Origin: Theristus sp. LFF4_11 | Lineage: Eukaryota; Nematoda; Chromadorea; Monhysterida; Xyalidae | Reading direction: 5' to 3' | NCBI GenBank assembly: GCA_030248135.1 | Contig: JASANC010002121.1 | Coordinates: 62,001 to 126,000, forward strand | DNA: 64,000 nt | Shown: positions 23,301 through 33,166 of the stretch, piece by piece | How the letters are laid out: every line of letters begins with the position of its first letter | How positions within the stretch are numbered: the stretch's first letter is position 1 | Made by a program: the position numbers and the translations under genes | The notes under the pieces: model-generated | Database searches by the model: none | What the model was told of the DNA's origin: nothing | Seen by the model: the letters and a program-made list of their open reading frames with translations, nothing else

Positions 23301-25432
23301 AATGTCGCTGCTTGCTGGTGGCAGGCACGTCGCAAAACAGACGTCATCGTTTTTCAAGCTCTGCAACTCATCACATGCACCAAAGGAAAAAATCAGTTTC
23401 TTACCTGACGTGCCAATTCAAAAGCGCTGTGGGGACCATCCTGGTTTTGAAGATATGACAGGGTCACTCAGACAACTTCCAATTGCTGCATCAAATATGA
23501 TGAATCATTTAACATCTGGGAGCTAAACGTTTCCAACCGAAACAAGCATGTGTGTCAGTGAAGCAAGCTGCTCAATTGTTTTCAATCAACTTTGGCCGTT
23601 TGCAGCCGTCTGTTGAATTCCGCGCGTTATTCCGCAAGGAGCGTGGCCTGCCAACGCTTGTGCAGCTGCTGCGTCTGCCTGACGATCGAGTCGTTGGCGT
23701 CGTCGCAACCGCACTCAGGAATCTGGCACTGGACAAACTCAACCGCGACCTCATTGGTTGCGCAGCACTTTCAATTGTTATTTTGTGTGATTGATTAGTC
23801 GATTGCAATTGTAGAGAAAGACCAAGAACGACACGGTTAATTTTCCTGATGGGCTCATGATTTCGGTTTGTTTTGAATCTGGTCTGCTCTCCGATCTGCA
23901 TAAACTCATAACAATGTTCGCTTCGCTTCGCATTATCTTTTATTGCATTATTCATAAAAACCGTTTTTCAGGTAAATATGCAATGAACGACCTGGTAAAC
24001 AAGCTGCCAGAGCCGTCGAAGCCGCCGAATGCAGCGGTGAGCGATTTGACGTTGTGCGGCATTTTGGCGGTGCTCTACGAGACCGTGGTGCGGAGTGCTG
24101 AGTTCACGCGTAATCTGCACGACTGTGGGGGCACGCCGAGGTTGATCACAATCGCAAGGGCAACACCACAACAGCACAATGCGCGTGCCATCAGATACGC
24201 CACGCAGGTAAACACAGGCCACTTCGTTATAACACTGCAATGCTGCAGCCACAAACAAACGCACGCCACACTGACATTTGTGCAGCGCGGTTGCCGTCGT
24301 GTGTGCGTTTGTTTGTGACTGTGCGCCATTATTGTTACCGTCTTATAGTAGAGTGCAATACCTTTGCAGACGCACAAGCTGCAACCAAGCAACTTTCATA
24401 GCATTTCATCTCCTACCACGCAGGTGCTCTACACAATGTGGCAACATCGTGAGCTGCATGATCTATTCAAACGAGCTGGTTACAAGCAAGAAGACTTCTT
24501 CGTGCTACGCAACAAGCCAGGCCAACAGCCGACCGCGCATGACATGACACTGGCGAGGCCCGTCAGCACCCAGGGGCCTGAGCGACCCATGGCCACTCGT
24601 ATCAGGCCTGACATCAGTGAGTGACGTCATCTGTTCACGTGGCTGCTGTGTGTTCACGTGGCCAAAGAACGGGTAGTGTTCGTCTAAAGACAGTGCACTC
24701 GCTTAGCACACAGTGATGTAGCACAGTCACAAAGAAGCACACAGACATACGATATTACAGCGGTGGTGGTGCATTGTGTGCATGTTTGTGAGAGTGCAAC
24801 ATCACCGTGCATAACCGAGTGCACTATGAGCAGATGTGTGCCATTATGCGATGCACATTTGCTGTTGTGTGCAGATGTGAGCACGACTGCGCCGTCGTCG
24901 TCGTCGGGCAGGAGTGCCGGCTACGGCACCATTGGCTCGAGAGCAGGGGGCACTGTCAGTCGGCAGCAACACGGCGAGCCTCTCAATGGCCACGGCATTG
25001 CTGACACACCACAACTGCATGACACTTACAGACCGCCAGGCACTTACGCCACTGTTAGTCACTCTCAGCAATAATCACTGCGCGCCTGATGTAGATTCGG
25101 CTTATTCAAACGTGTCTGACCGAAATGACGTCAATTGCTTGAAGAAAACGCCTGTTTGTCATGCTAGATTAGTTCGGTCGTTTACGCGAAGGGATTATGT
25201 TGTTAGCATTATGTCATTTCGGCTGGACACGTTTAAAAACTAGCCTATACTGTGAGCAGCAAGCGTGTTTCATGAGCACTGCAATTGTTTTGCGTCCAAC
25301 GTGCAGTCTTCGTCGGAGCCGCTGTACGCGCAAGTGCAGAAGGCTCAATATGCGGACGTGCTGAGCCCGATGCAGCCGACTGTGTCCGGTGGGCACGCTG
25401 TGGCAGAGCCGGCTGGCGACAGCTGGGTATGA
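2378..25432 (+). CDS. jac-1: p120/delta-catenin with four FN3 domains (JAC-1-like)
   Basis: Adherens-junction catenin, expected to bind the cadherin juxtamembrane tail. Exons: 2378-2502, 3507-3602, 3718-4033, 4452-4575, 5073-5273, 5583-5777, 8985-9158, 12502-12693, 13040-13177, 13907-14116, 14239-14553, 14726-14953, 18745-18858, 19008-19136, 19488-19505, 20100-20232, 20671-20908, 21205-21356, 22692-22856, 22935-23035, 23119-23324, 23606-23756, 23972-24207, 24424-24616, 24875-25053, 25307-25432. The sum is 4455 nt (1484 aa) with matching phases throughout. ATG 2378 follows an in-frame TGA at 2369. Domains: short charged N-terminal segment; VTRVTKMTTTRSLKQV-like segment near residue 185; FN3 at about 290-405, 411-512, 521-625 and 627-720; armadillo repeats about 858-1345 (NAAGYLQHLTYKD, AAGCLRNLSYGRQ, GALWNLSSCD, AGVIQNVAA, ALRNLALDKLNRDLIG); C-terminus DSWV, a class I PDZ ligand also found in vertebrate delta-catenin and ARVCF. 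Four FN3 domains match nematode JAC-1 as remembered. Least certain exons: 3507-3602, 19488-19505 and 22935-23035. Confidence 0.9.
7613..9158 (+). CDS. Ser/Thr-rich ORF with 34-aa repeats, possible alternative first exon of the catenin gene
   Basis: A long open frame starting at ATG 7613, with an in-frame TAA just upstream, lies in the 3.2-kb intron that splits the first FN3 domain. It stays open, without splicing, into the catenin exon 8985-9158 in that exon's own frame; its own stop is at 9176-9178. The ORF is rich in Ser, Thr, Ala and Pro and holds four full and one short copy of a 34-residue repeat (QYYSTTAVPAV...NAPLHNTS...PTIS) at about 7987-8470, then a basic RSSRSLRRYQRQ segment and an Ala run. 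Segment PGTPRVARSADE near 8845-8875 resembles the FN3-1 start PGQPRVAHASGD. I infer an internal promoter giving a shorter catenin isoform. A separate nested gene, or a chance ORF held open by the repeats, is also possible. I do not recognise the N-terminal part. Confidence 0.45.
7987..8470 (+). repeat. 102-bp tandem repeat, about 4.8 units, in frame
   Basis: Units of 102 bp each code 34 residues and begin near 7987, 8089, 8191, 8293 and 8395; the last is shortened by about 18 bp. Units differ mostly at single bases, and the sequence AACAATCAGCAGACA recurs at unit borders. It lies inside the Ser/Thr-rich ORF. Confidence 0.8.
9159..12501 (+). other. Long catenin intron, no recognised content
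   Basis: This 3.3-kb intron separates FN3-1 from FN3-2. I see no conserved coding exon and no clear inverted-repeat element. Many short open frames occur on both strands but none shows a recognisable family motif. Confidence 0.5.
13564..13660 (-). mobile_element. Possible retroelement 3' end with (CTGAA)n tail
   Basis: On the minus strand the segment reads as a short unique sequence ending in AATAAA-like bases and a run of CTGAA pentamers; on plus it is four TTCAG units followed by TTTTATTTAGCAC. Similar pentamer runs lie at 14635-14650 (TTCAG) and 17110-17175 (TTCAA, then TTTATTTTATTGC). Simple pentamer tails are common at the 3' ends of non-LTR elements. No reverse transcriptase is present, so the call is tentative. 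Confidence 0.3.
16120..17044. mobile_element. hAT-like nonautonomous element, copy 1 (inside foldback A)
   Basis: It begins TAGGGTTGTTGG and ends TTAAACAACCCTA. Flanks ACCCCACC (left) and ACCCCCCC (right) fit an 8-bp duplication with one change. The interior matches the copies at 33.7-37.9 kb, for instance the stretch near 16500-16620 with CACCTTATCTGCATCGG and AAAATCAGTCGGTAAAACGG. It is interrupted by the SINE near 16711. No transposase ORF is present. Confidence 0.75.
16711..16975 (+). mobile_element. tRNA-derived SINE
   Basis: The 5' part (16711-16779) folds like a tRNA: acceptor halves GTCCGTG and TGTGGAC pair with several G-T wobbles, GTAGCGGTAGAA fits an A box, and GGTTCGAACC (16759-16768) is a B box. 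It is followed by about 140 bp of unrelated body with short GC hairpins and an A-rich tail of TAAAAAA-type repeats (about 16930-16975). The insertion interrupts the hAT-like element between GAGGAA and AAATTTTCGAA, which are contiguous in other copies. The anticodon loop is only six bases and the tail is intact, so this is a retroposed SINE, not a working tRNA gene. Confidence 0.8.
19248..19286. mobile_element. 39-nt hairpin made of two hAT-like ends
   Basis: TAGGGTTGGC at one edge and GCCAACCCTA at the other are exact inverted repeats; inside, CGAAA and TTTCG extend the stem after a 3-nt bulge. The edges match the TAGGGTTG/CAACCCTA tips of the hAT-like family in this window. It lies in the catenin intron 19137-19487. 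I infer a minimal internally deleted element or an excision product. Confidence 0.5.
20374..20494. mobile_element. 121-bp palindromic MITE with C/G-rich interior
   Basis: TACCGTATTACCTCTA at the left is mirrored by TAGAGGTAATACGGTA at the right. The interior is runs of C and G around TAAACCCCC and GGGGGTTTATTT. TA at the tips suggests a TA target. It sits in the catenin intron 20233-20670 and has no coding capacity. Confidence 0.7.
21395..22260. mobile_element. Foldback-type transposon B with tandem-array inverted repeats
   Basis: The left arm (about 21408-21540) repeats AATTCCGGCCCGAAG eight or nine times; the right arm (about 22140-22245) has the same units inverted. Homology extends inward on both sides (TTTTCGCCAGCACGAATAAT mirrored by ATTGTTCGTGATGGCGAAAA, and GTGATTTTTGGTAATCAAAT mirrored). 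GTTCTTTGC at 21386-21394 and 22261-22269 is an exact 9-bp target duplication. The AT-rich interior has no ORF. It lies in the catenin intron 21357-22691. Confidence 0.8.
25108..25234. mobile_element. TGACGTCA-MITE, short copy
   Basis: Left end AAACGTGTCTGACCGAAATG and an imperfect mirror ending GGACACGTTT. It shares its ends with full copies near 45.4 and 60.5 kb and is shortened inside. It lies in the last catenin intron. Confidence 0.6.
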
Positions 25433-25944
25433 CACGCACTGCACTCCTGTGGCGCACACAACCACACTAAAATTGTCTGCTTAACAAATGAAATCCGACA
25501 ACGTTCGTTCGTCGCGAAAACGGTTTCCATCATTGGTTTGACGTTTTATGCCAGTCAGCTTCAGAGAGCGTGCTATAATCATTCGTGATCAATATTATTG
25601 TGTTTATATCAGACTCTTTCACAGTATTCCTGTTTGTTTGCTTGTTTTATTTCATTATCAAAAATTGTACCGTTTTGTGTTGGTTATTTGTATATCGTAA
25701 AGTTTTCATCTTTAGAATGCATAGAATGTAGTTAATTGAAAAGTGACAGTTCACCGTTCAACAGTTTGCTTTTTGCAACAGTAATTGTTTTCGTTTTGTG
25801 AAAAACCATATGAAGTACACACTCCATAACCATTGATTGTGAATATAAAACGTGACTGCTTGAATAACTGTGAGATATTTATTTTCCATCATTCTCATTT
25901 TAGTCATTGTGTTGTAATCAGACAAGAAAACATTCTGCCGATGA

Positions 25945-25950
25945 AATAAA
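25945..25950 (+). promoter_or_regulatory. Candidate poly(A) signal of the catenin gene
   Basis: AATAAA lies 513 nt after the catenin stop and only 28 nt from the convergent MRPL2 stop. An opposite-strand AATAAA at 25878-25883 would serve MRPL2, so the two 3' UTRs would overlap. Earlier signals cannot be excluded. Confidence 0.4.
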
Positions 25951-25977
25951 ATCAAACTGAATATATTGTATTTGCTG

Positions 25978-27870
25978 TCACACGTCTCGCCAGAAATTAG
26001 CCATTTTCTTCAGCAACGGGTGCACTTTCGCATGGCCGTACTGGCAGTTTGTCTGCCAACGGGTCAACGTAAAGGGCACCTTGGGCGCTGGCGGCTCTTC
26101 CGGTTCATCCCATCTGAAACAAAACGATCATCGCATGCTTGGTGTTCCAGATTGACCTCGACGTTCGGTGTGTGTGGACCACCAGATGTTTCCAGCAAGA
26201 ACGTTAGCGTGTATTTTGGGTTACATTGCATGGAGTGACTCATAAGTTGTGCATGTATTCACGTGCACACTCATTCACAAAGCCTTGCACGCAACGCACA
26301 CCACACGTACATTCGAAGCGGCGGCAACGCTCTGAGCTTGCGGCCAAAGTGTCCGGTCTTCTTGCGTCGAGGCCCGCGGCCAAGGCGATACCCGAAGCGA
26401 CGCAGCATTTCCGGGGAGCCCCACCATTTTTGCTTCCAGTCCGCGTGCGACATGCGGCCCACGACCGCCTGGCACGTCGGCTTCAGCGCGTACTCGTGCT
26501 TGTGTGCGGTCTGGCGGAGAAAGGCAGTGTCAACAGTTGGGGAATTCAAATGCAAAACGCTGCAAGTCAGTTCAGTGAGACGTACGGACACGACCACATA
26601 GTTCTCCATGTGACTTCGTATTGTCATTGAGGTGCCAGGTGTGTGCGCGAACCGATAGCCGTGCCCCGGGAATTGTTCCACTTGACAAATGGTGGTGCCC
26701 GGCTCAAGTGCCCCCAACGGGTACGCGTCACCATCGAGCACTTTCGCATCTGCACATTGCATCTTGTTAGAAACACACATCTCTTGAACACCAGGTTACC
26801 AGGTGATCCATTACAAACGATCTAAAGCAGTCTCAAACGTTCTAGCATTGTCTTTTGTCTTTGATTTTGGTTCTGCGACTCATTACGTTTGCAGACGTGG
26901 AAAGATGGTTTCATGCTAGATGCGACAATTCAAAATAACCCTAGTAACTTTGAATTCCTGCGTCAAGCACCAATCATCTTGCGTCGATCGACAGAGTTGC
27001 ACCAAAGCAATTGAGTCGCTGATACCCCAGGTGAAGCATGAAATTGCCACCTTATCTATGCGCGCATTGAGTCGCAAAACCAGATAACATACAAGATTAT
27101 GTAATGACTGTAATTATGTAACACTAAATGTAAATGAACTGCGTTTTTCAAGCGAAGCCAACTGACGCTGTGTGTTGGGAATGTGCATGGTCGAGCGTAT
27201 GATGTCACCAGCTGCCATGCCATCCGTCGCCAGGAGCCACCGTTTGCCGTTTGCGCCTGCCACCAACGCAATGTAAACGTGACGAACCGCATCGCGACGC
27301 ACCTCCAGCACCTGCAGAACACAAAAGATCAGAAATAAGAAACAAGCGAATACAACAAGCATGCCGTCCTTTGCAACTTGCTGGCGGAGTGAAAAAGATA
27401 TTTGAATTGTGTGAGGTTACTGACTGCCGCACTGATGTGCGCATGTTTTCCGACGGGATTGTGTCAAACGTGATCAATCACGATTGAAATCACCGATTGC
27501 AGCTGCGTGTGCATCAACTTACACGCTCACGATAGAAGCCGTTCGTTGGGCCACCGCGGCGGTCTTGCACCATGAAAAAGTCAAATTTGATACCGCCGCC
27601 CACTCGGTCGTTTATTCGTTCACCTGCATTATGAAATCGAGCTGCAGTTCCAATCTGAGCTTTCGTTCGCTCGTACTTGACTTCAAATTGTCTAACGAGC
27701 TGCACAGCACACTGAACTCGCCGGCAGTACGGAAACATCGTAAAGCCAACGTTGTACCACCAACCGAGGATCGGGTCAACACCCGCGGTGCGTCTCAAGT
27801 TCAATGGCTGTGTCGTGTAGAAGTTATCGCCGTGTTGTTCCTTGAGCTCTTCCAGTTGAGTGTAGTCGTA
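25978..27870 (-). CDS. MRPL2: Mitochondrial ribosomal protein uL2m, N-terminus unresolved
   Basis: Core protein of the mitochondrial large ribosomal subunit near the peptidyl-transferase centre. Minus-strand exons with matching phases: about 27870-27765 (NLRRTAGVDPILG), 27623-27523 (ERINDRVGGGIKFDFF, the GGGHK-type loop), 27311-27167 (VLEVRRDAVRHVYIALVAG), 26749-26311 (DAYPLGALEPGTTICQVE, HTPGTSMTIRS, ALKPTCQAVVGRMSHADW, KTGHFGRKLRALPPLR) and 26113-25978 (WDEPEEPPAPKVPFTLTRW to stop). The order and spacing follow uL2: GRDHTG-like, IALVAGG, HPLGALPVGT, AGTCG, TVGRVSN, AGRKIRPLPP. A poorly aligned stretch of about 25 residues in the fourth listed exon may be an insertion. The mitochondrial targeting N-terminus should lie between 27870 and about 28280, where basic, Arg-rich open frames exist, but I could not fix its exons or start. 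Confidence 0.85.
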
Positions 27871-28282
27871 CTGGATACGATGTGGTGGTCGGGTGCCTCG
27901 TGCGCTGTGCCTTCAATCCAAACCAAATAGGCATTCAAGTCGAAAAAACGACATGCACCTCAACCACGTCTCGTTTTTCGCGACCTTCATGAGGCAGCAT
28001 TCACGACGTGCGACGCATAGTTTTGTTTCAAACCACAAATCGTCACTAAATACTGCTCCCTGAACGCCCGTTTTTACGGAATCGCGAACCTCGCAAACCA
28101 CGCGCGATCACCGTCGTGCTTCGGAATGCGTGTTCTGCTGCGGCACGGCTGCCAGACAGGCGTGCTGAGCGCGAATGTGAGCGTGGAATGCGCAAGGGAC
28201 AGACAGCGCACAGCACCGGACACGCCACGACCGGTGGCACGACACGCTGACACACCGCGCAACATCGCACACCACACAGCAC

Positions 28283-28999
28283 GGCACGGTCTCGTGATTC
28301 AGTCTATATATCTGTCTGTCTGTTCACATTTGCTATGTCCATCTTTTTGCTATTCAAGCAAATTTCAACTCAATTCCATCAGTTAGTTTTATATTTTCAG
28401 TTTCTAAGACACATTCCTGCATGACAATTTTTTCGACTTCAATCCAAATGTCATCATCTTTATGTGTCTGTCTAACCTTTTGCCTCATTAAGTGGCGCTC
28501 AACTACGTTTCACTTTTTTCTATCATTCCATCAAAAAAAAAATTTTCAGTCGCTTTCAACGGCAAAAATCGTCATGATACCCTCTTTCATCAGCGATAAC
28601 TTCACGATTTAGTCACAGTGGATTGTTGCTGTTCAATAATCTGATTCAACAAAAAAAAACAATTTTCTGCAGCAAAGTAAGCGGGTTATTTTTAGTTTAA
28701 GAATGCAATAATACACTATCTTTAATTGAAGAGCATTTTGAAAATGCAAACGGGTTAAAAATCAATAGTTAAATTAAAACCTTTTGTTAAAACGGGCCGA
28801 AGGCACGGGCCAAAAGGCTAATATGACACTACGAATAAACAAATATAGATTGAAACAATCACATTCAAAAGTGATGATCAGGTCCCCCGAAATAATAGGG
28901 GCTGGCTCGTCAGCCAGTAGCAAACGTGCAAACTTCAACCATCAGTGCAACGTTTCGACTGCGTTTATTTTTATTCACGATCACCAGCAGATTGTATCA
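28283..28999. other. Gap between MRPL2 and SRRD genes
   Basis: AT-rich DNA with no recognisable gene. It should contain the MRPL2 promoter or, if the three minus-strand genes are co-transcribed, an intercistronic spacer. TTTATT at 28964-28969 is AATAAA on the minus strand, 31 nt past the SRRD stop. Confidence 0.5.
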
Positions 29000-30367
29000 C
29001 TATGAGAAGCTTGTGTGCACCGCACTGCCAGCGCGATGATACTCGTCAGCAAACAACGTGTACTGCGGCGGCGTGGCAGAGCGCTGCCAGAAGCCGGCGG
29101 TGTCGTGTCTGCGCCGTCCGTTGTACGCGAGCACGCCGATGTCATTGAACGCAGTCTCGCACGGCTCGTACACGGGCACCGAGCACTCATGCAGCAGATG
29201 CTCACGGAACGAGCACAGATAGCTCAGCTCGCACTCGCCCTGCTGTTTCGGGACAATCTCCATTGCACGCAAACGATTGCCAATGATCAAGAGCGAGTCC
29301 AGTTGATCGGGCGTGAAGTTCGCCCAAAGCAAGTTGTTGTACAGTGGGCGGCCACAGTGGGGCATGAAAAACAGGTAGTTGTTGGCGGTTGCACCTGCCG
29401 GGACACGCTTGCACGCAGCGTCGTTGCACTCGGCCACCGCAAACGCATGGCGCCGGAGGAATTGCCGCTCAGAGACGCCAAGCACCGGATCAAACACTTG
29501 CACCTGCTGAGCGCATGCGAAATGCTCACGGAGAAAGTGCAGAAATGCCAGTTGGTGCATGGAGACGGCGGACGCTGCGATGCGACCGATGCCATAGCAG
29601 ACGATTTCTGTGAACGCCGGTGTGGCCGTGCTACGTCGACGCTGCGACAACCACGCGTCCACGCACGACACCGCTGACGAGCTGAAATCAAGCAAACCCA
29701 CTGAGCACTCATTCAACAAACAAAACCACATAGAAACAGCAAGGCATGGCACGGAAAAGAAACCGTTATTTTTCATGAAAAGAAATAGGTTTTTAACCGG
29801 TTTCTTTTCATGCCAAAAATAAAAAACCGGATTTTACCAACAGAAAATCTGAATTTTCAGTCGTCGAAACAAATCTAAATCTTTAGTTGAATCCACCACT
29901 CAATTGTGTTATTGAGTTCTGATGCCTGTTGGTGACCAGAACACCGTTGATAACTATTCACAAAACCAACAAGAACAGGTTTTAGCCAGTTTTTCTTGCT
30001 CAATTGTTTGACAAAATCAAGAGCAATATTGAAGCTGGAACACCATTTTCGAGATAAGTCCTTGTTTTAAAACAAGTTTTAACACCGTGAAAAAAAAAAC
30101 GGGTTTCTTCTCACAAAATATAAAAAACCGGTTTTTTCCATCCCCAGAAACACCAACACTGACCAACCAAAACGCTGCCTGTGCATTCAGCTGCTTTGAG
30201 CATCGATGAAAGTCGCTTTCAAGGTCTGCCAGCGTTGCATCAGCGTCTGCGTGCGTTCCGAGGCGAGTGGTGCGCACCGTCACTGGTCTTGCCCTCGGTC
30301 CGTGTCGGTTCTTGCGACGTTTGCCGGCGACCAAAACGAAACCATCGTCGTCGGCAGCGGCAGGCAT
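29000..30367 (-). CDS. SRRD: SRR1-domain protein (SRRD)
   Basis: SRR1-like proteins are conserved across eukaryotes; roles in circadian signalling, transcription and haem metabolism have been proposed. Exon 1 (30367 to about 30168) starts MPAAADDDGFVLVAGKRRKN; the acidic-then-basic start with a RRKN cluster is typical of the family. Exon 2 (29681-29000) carries the SRR1 domain: EIVCYGIGRIAASAVSMHQL, VQVFDPVLGVSERQFL, YLFFMPHCGRPLYNNLLWAN, LIIGNRL and the C-terminal AFNDIGVLAY. The model is about 293 aa. Acceptor TTGATTTCAG before 29681 is clear; for phase reasons the donor is best placed at TTTTG|GTTGGT rather than the stronger-looking GTCAGT 4 nt later. The intron (29682 to about 30167) contains repeated AACCGGTTT motifs. 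LSM7 ends 247 nt upstream on the same strand. Confidence 0.88.
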
Positions 30368-30613
30368 TCTCAACGTTGCAACCGTGCACGCTTTTCAAAT
30401 TGTTTTCAACTGTTTCGTAACGAAAATTGGAAACACCAAATGCGATATGATCACGACTGTTCGTTTCGTTGACAACGCTGTCAAACTGTCAATGACAACC
30501 ACACCAAAACAACAGTATCAGTGAGCAAGCAACAGTTTTATTTCAGGCAAAATGATGCACAAAAAGCAACAGCAAACGAGAAACACGCAACAACAAGAAC
30601 ACAGGAAAAGGCG

Positions 30614-32616
30614 TCATTCAGCGAGGAATGGATTGGCGATCTGCTCGGTGCTGTCTTCCGGCGAGATCACGGTGAGTGCCGTGCCGCGCGCCACCAGCAG
30701 ACCGAGCGGACGACGGTCGTTCGTGATGCGGTACGCGTCGTCCGGGTCTGCGCAAACAAGCCAGCACAGTTCTATTGTATAGTCTACAAACGTGTCAAAC
30801 TGAAATAACGTCATATGATCCAAAGCATGCCCTGCAACCAGCACGTCCGCTTTGGCAGAGCCCTCCGCGCGAAAAACGGCTGACTTCACAAACGGGCGTT
30901 TTTTTAATAATTGACGTCATTTTTGTTCGACCCTTTGTGGATCCAGAATAGTAATTTGTTTGTAGTAACTTGAAGCAAACCCGTTGAGAAACTAAAGCTA
31001 CCTCGCAAATACTCAACCGCATCATCGAGTACCAGATTGACGAGCGCATCGTAGCCTTTGAGAACACCAACAGCTGCAATCATTCATTCAAACTGATTCA
31101 CATGACACCGTACCAGGGTTTTTTTGCAGAAAAACGTCGTTTTTTGCAAAAATTTTGGAGCGTTTGCAGAAATTTTTCAGCAGATTTCTGCAAATTGCAG
31201 AAACAGATTTGCATACAAACTTTGGTTCTGCAACATTCATTTTGTGCTTGGCGCTTGACTGAAGTTTCACATCAACATCGAAAAAAACTTCAAATAGTTT
31301 TAGTCATAAACAGCTGTTTCGGCGGTTGCAATGATTGGCGTTTTGTTTTGCCTTCGTAAATAAAATCGGTATCGGAGTATTTCAAATTCGAAAAATAAAA
31401 CAGAATCAGATCAAATCGAATTATTGTTTGCTGGTAGGCTTTGTTTGGAATTTGAATGATGTGATCCATCAACCACACAACAGAAAATGGAAAAATAAGA
31501 CATTGGTGGAGGTGCGAAAGTTTGTCGTCGACCTTGTCGAGAATCTCAGCAACCGATTCGAAGACGCGCACAGCGTTCTCAAGGCTGCCAAAATATTTTA
31601 CCGTCTCAGATGGATGGATCTGAACAGCTGCTGGCGTATGAAAATGTCGATCTGCTGTATCTGCACCAGTTTTATTCATCAATTTTGCCGGACAAGGTCA
31701 GTATCGCTGACGAATGGTAACGATTAAAATGCGAGCGAATTCAATTCCCTGCTCCTAGTACAACTACAGGCAAGCATGCAGTATCTGGGGATGAAAGCAA
31801 AGAGGCGATACAAAATCAAACCGAACAAAGTGAACTGCACCTTTGAGGACGTCGAACCGACCGAAGCCATCGCTTTGATTTTAGAATTTGAGCAATGAGG
31901 GGTTTCATTTAATACTGATTGTGCTATTGTTAGGTTGAATTTGAACCGAATGATTGGTGATTTAGTTGGTTTGGCAATCTGGTTTGGTTTTGGTGTTCCT
32001 TTTATTTTTTTCTGAATCTTTGAAAAATTCTGCGGTAACACGATGCAATTGGCAATTGCAATTGTGAGTATCGTTAAGAAATGATGTTCAGAACAAAAAA
32101 ATGATATTAGACAAGCACAAAAACCATTTTCGTCATGTTTTTGAAATTTGCAGAAACCAAATTTCATCTGCAGATTTTTTGCCAAATTTCTGCAAATTGC
32201 AGAGCCGACTTTTTGAGAAAAAAAACCTAGCACCATACACCATTGGCTCTTGGTGGCTAACAAAAAACCTTCGAAAAACAGCGAGCGAGCCGTCAGGCCA
32301 GGCCTTTACTATCGGTATTGATAGATGTCAAAAACGCTAAACATGGCACACCAAAAAACGCTGAAGTTTGGTTGCAGCTAGTGAGCCCCAAAAACGTCGT
32401 GGAAAAAATTCCCAGGCGGTGGCAGTTACCTTCGCGTCCGCCTTGAAACTTGACGCGTATCCTTTTGTCAATAAACTTTGACAGATCACTCATGATAGTT
32501 TCTTTCTTGCGCTTTTCTTTTGCGTCACCTGACTGCGGTTGAGGCTTTTTTAATGGTGGCTTGGTTCCTCCCTGTGCAGCAGCTGCTGACGCTGTTGCTG
32601 TTGTAGCACTTGCGTC
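30614..32616 (-). CDS. LSM7: U6 snRNA-associated Sm-like protein LSm7
   Basis: Subunit of the LSm1-7 (mRNA decay) and LSm2-8 (U6 snRNA) rings. Minus-strand exons: 32616-32430 (KEKRKKETIMSDLSKFIDKR, then IRVKFQGGRE), 31073-31002 (AVGVLKGYDALVNLVLDD, AVEYLR) and 30747-30614 (DPDDAYRITNDRRPLGLLVA to NPFLAE). Phases match, and Sm1 and Sm2 motifs are complete. The first listed exon opens with a strong acceptor (TTTTTTTTGCAG) and no in-frame ATG before MSDLSK. Either a further 5' exon codes a longer N-terminus or a spliced leader is joined there and translation starts at MSDLSK (89 aa). The Ala/Gln-rich segment before KEKRKK keeps an open frame, which favours the first option. Intron 1 (31074-32429) hosts a + strand gene. 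Confidence 0.9.
30788..30941. mobile_element. TGACGTCA-MITE, degenerate copy
   Basis: AAACGTGTCAAACTGAAATA at the left and ACAAACGGGCGTTTTTTTAA followed by TTGACGTCATTTTTGTTCGA at the right match the ends of the family; the middle differs. It fills most of LSM7 intron 2. Confidence 0.5.
31610..31898 (+). CDS. Unrecognised two-exon ORF inside the LSM7 intron
   Basis: Exon 31610-31696 follows a CCGTCTCAG acceptor and opens with ATG: MDGSEQLLAYENVDLLYLHQ, ending ILPDK at a GTCAGT donor. Exon 31770-31898 follows CAACTACAG and reads SMQYLGMKAKRRYKIKPNKV, then NCTFEDVEP, to a TGA. Both are phase 0; together 71 aa. A helical, charged open segment just upstream (about 31499-31600, LVEVRKFVVDLVENLSNRFE) on the same strand could be an earlier exon, though it can also be read on the minus strand. 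I do not recognise the family. Its opposite orientation inside another gene's intron makes it a nested gene, or a fragment of one. Confidence 0.4.
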
Positions 32617-32815
32617 CTGCAAAAAAAACGCATAGGAGGGGTTGCAGCATAGCCATTAGCAGCTATTAGGAGGACCACCATAAATCCAGCTACCTATCCA
32701 TCCATCCATCCAGTCCAGATGAAACATTTTCGCCAGTTATACATGATTTAAAAAAAATTCAGTCATTTATCCATAAAAGTTTCGTCCAGCCGTCCAACTT
32801 TTCTTAATATCCAGA

Positions 32816-33166
32816 CATAGTTGTTCCAGAGCCGGGGGGGGGCATGTGACTTTGGGGGGGGGGACGCTAAAAAGCTAATAAAACAGCTAAATAATATGCT
32901 TAAAATATGCTGAAATCAAGTATAAACGCGTATTTTACCTAAAATTAGCGAAATTTTTAACAATTTCGACCAAAAATGGTCAGTTTTAGTAAAAAATTGA
33001 CTCATTTTATGTCTTCGAAGACAAATTTTCTTAGATAGATAGCTGACTGAAAATTTTTTTAGATAGATAATAATAGCTTAGCCGAAAAAACCTTTCTGAT
33101 AGAGATAGAATCGAAATTTTTTTTTGGGGGGGCGCTGCCCAGCCCAACCCCAAGAACAACTTTTAT
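32816..33166. mobile_element. G-rich MITE with CATAGTTGTT ends, copy 1
   Basis: Left end CATAGTTGTTCCAGAGCCG runs into a G tract; the right end is C-rich and finishes AAGAACAACTTTTATG, an imperfect mirror. The interior holds GATAGATAG clusters. A second copy lies at 36285-36754. It is inserted in a TATCCATCCA-rich stretch. Confidence 0.6.

Noticed and set aside
29750..30145. AACCGGTTT-rich stretch in the SRRD intron as a defined element
   Set aside because: Short similar motifs recur but no boundaries or inverted ends could be set.
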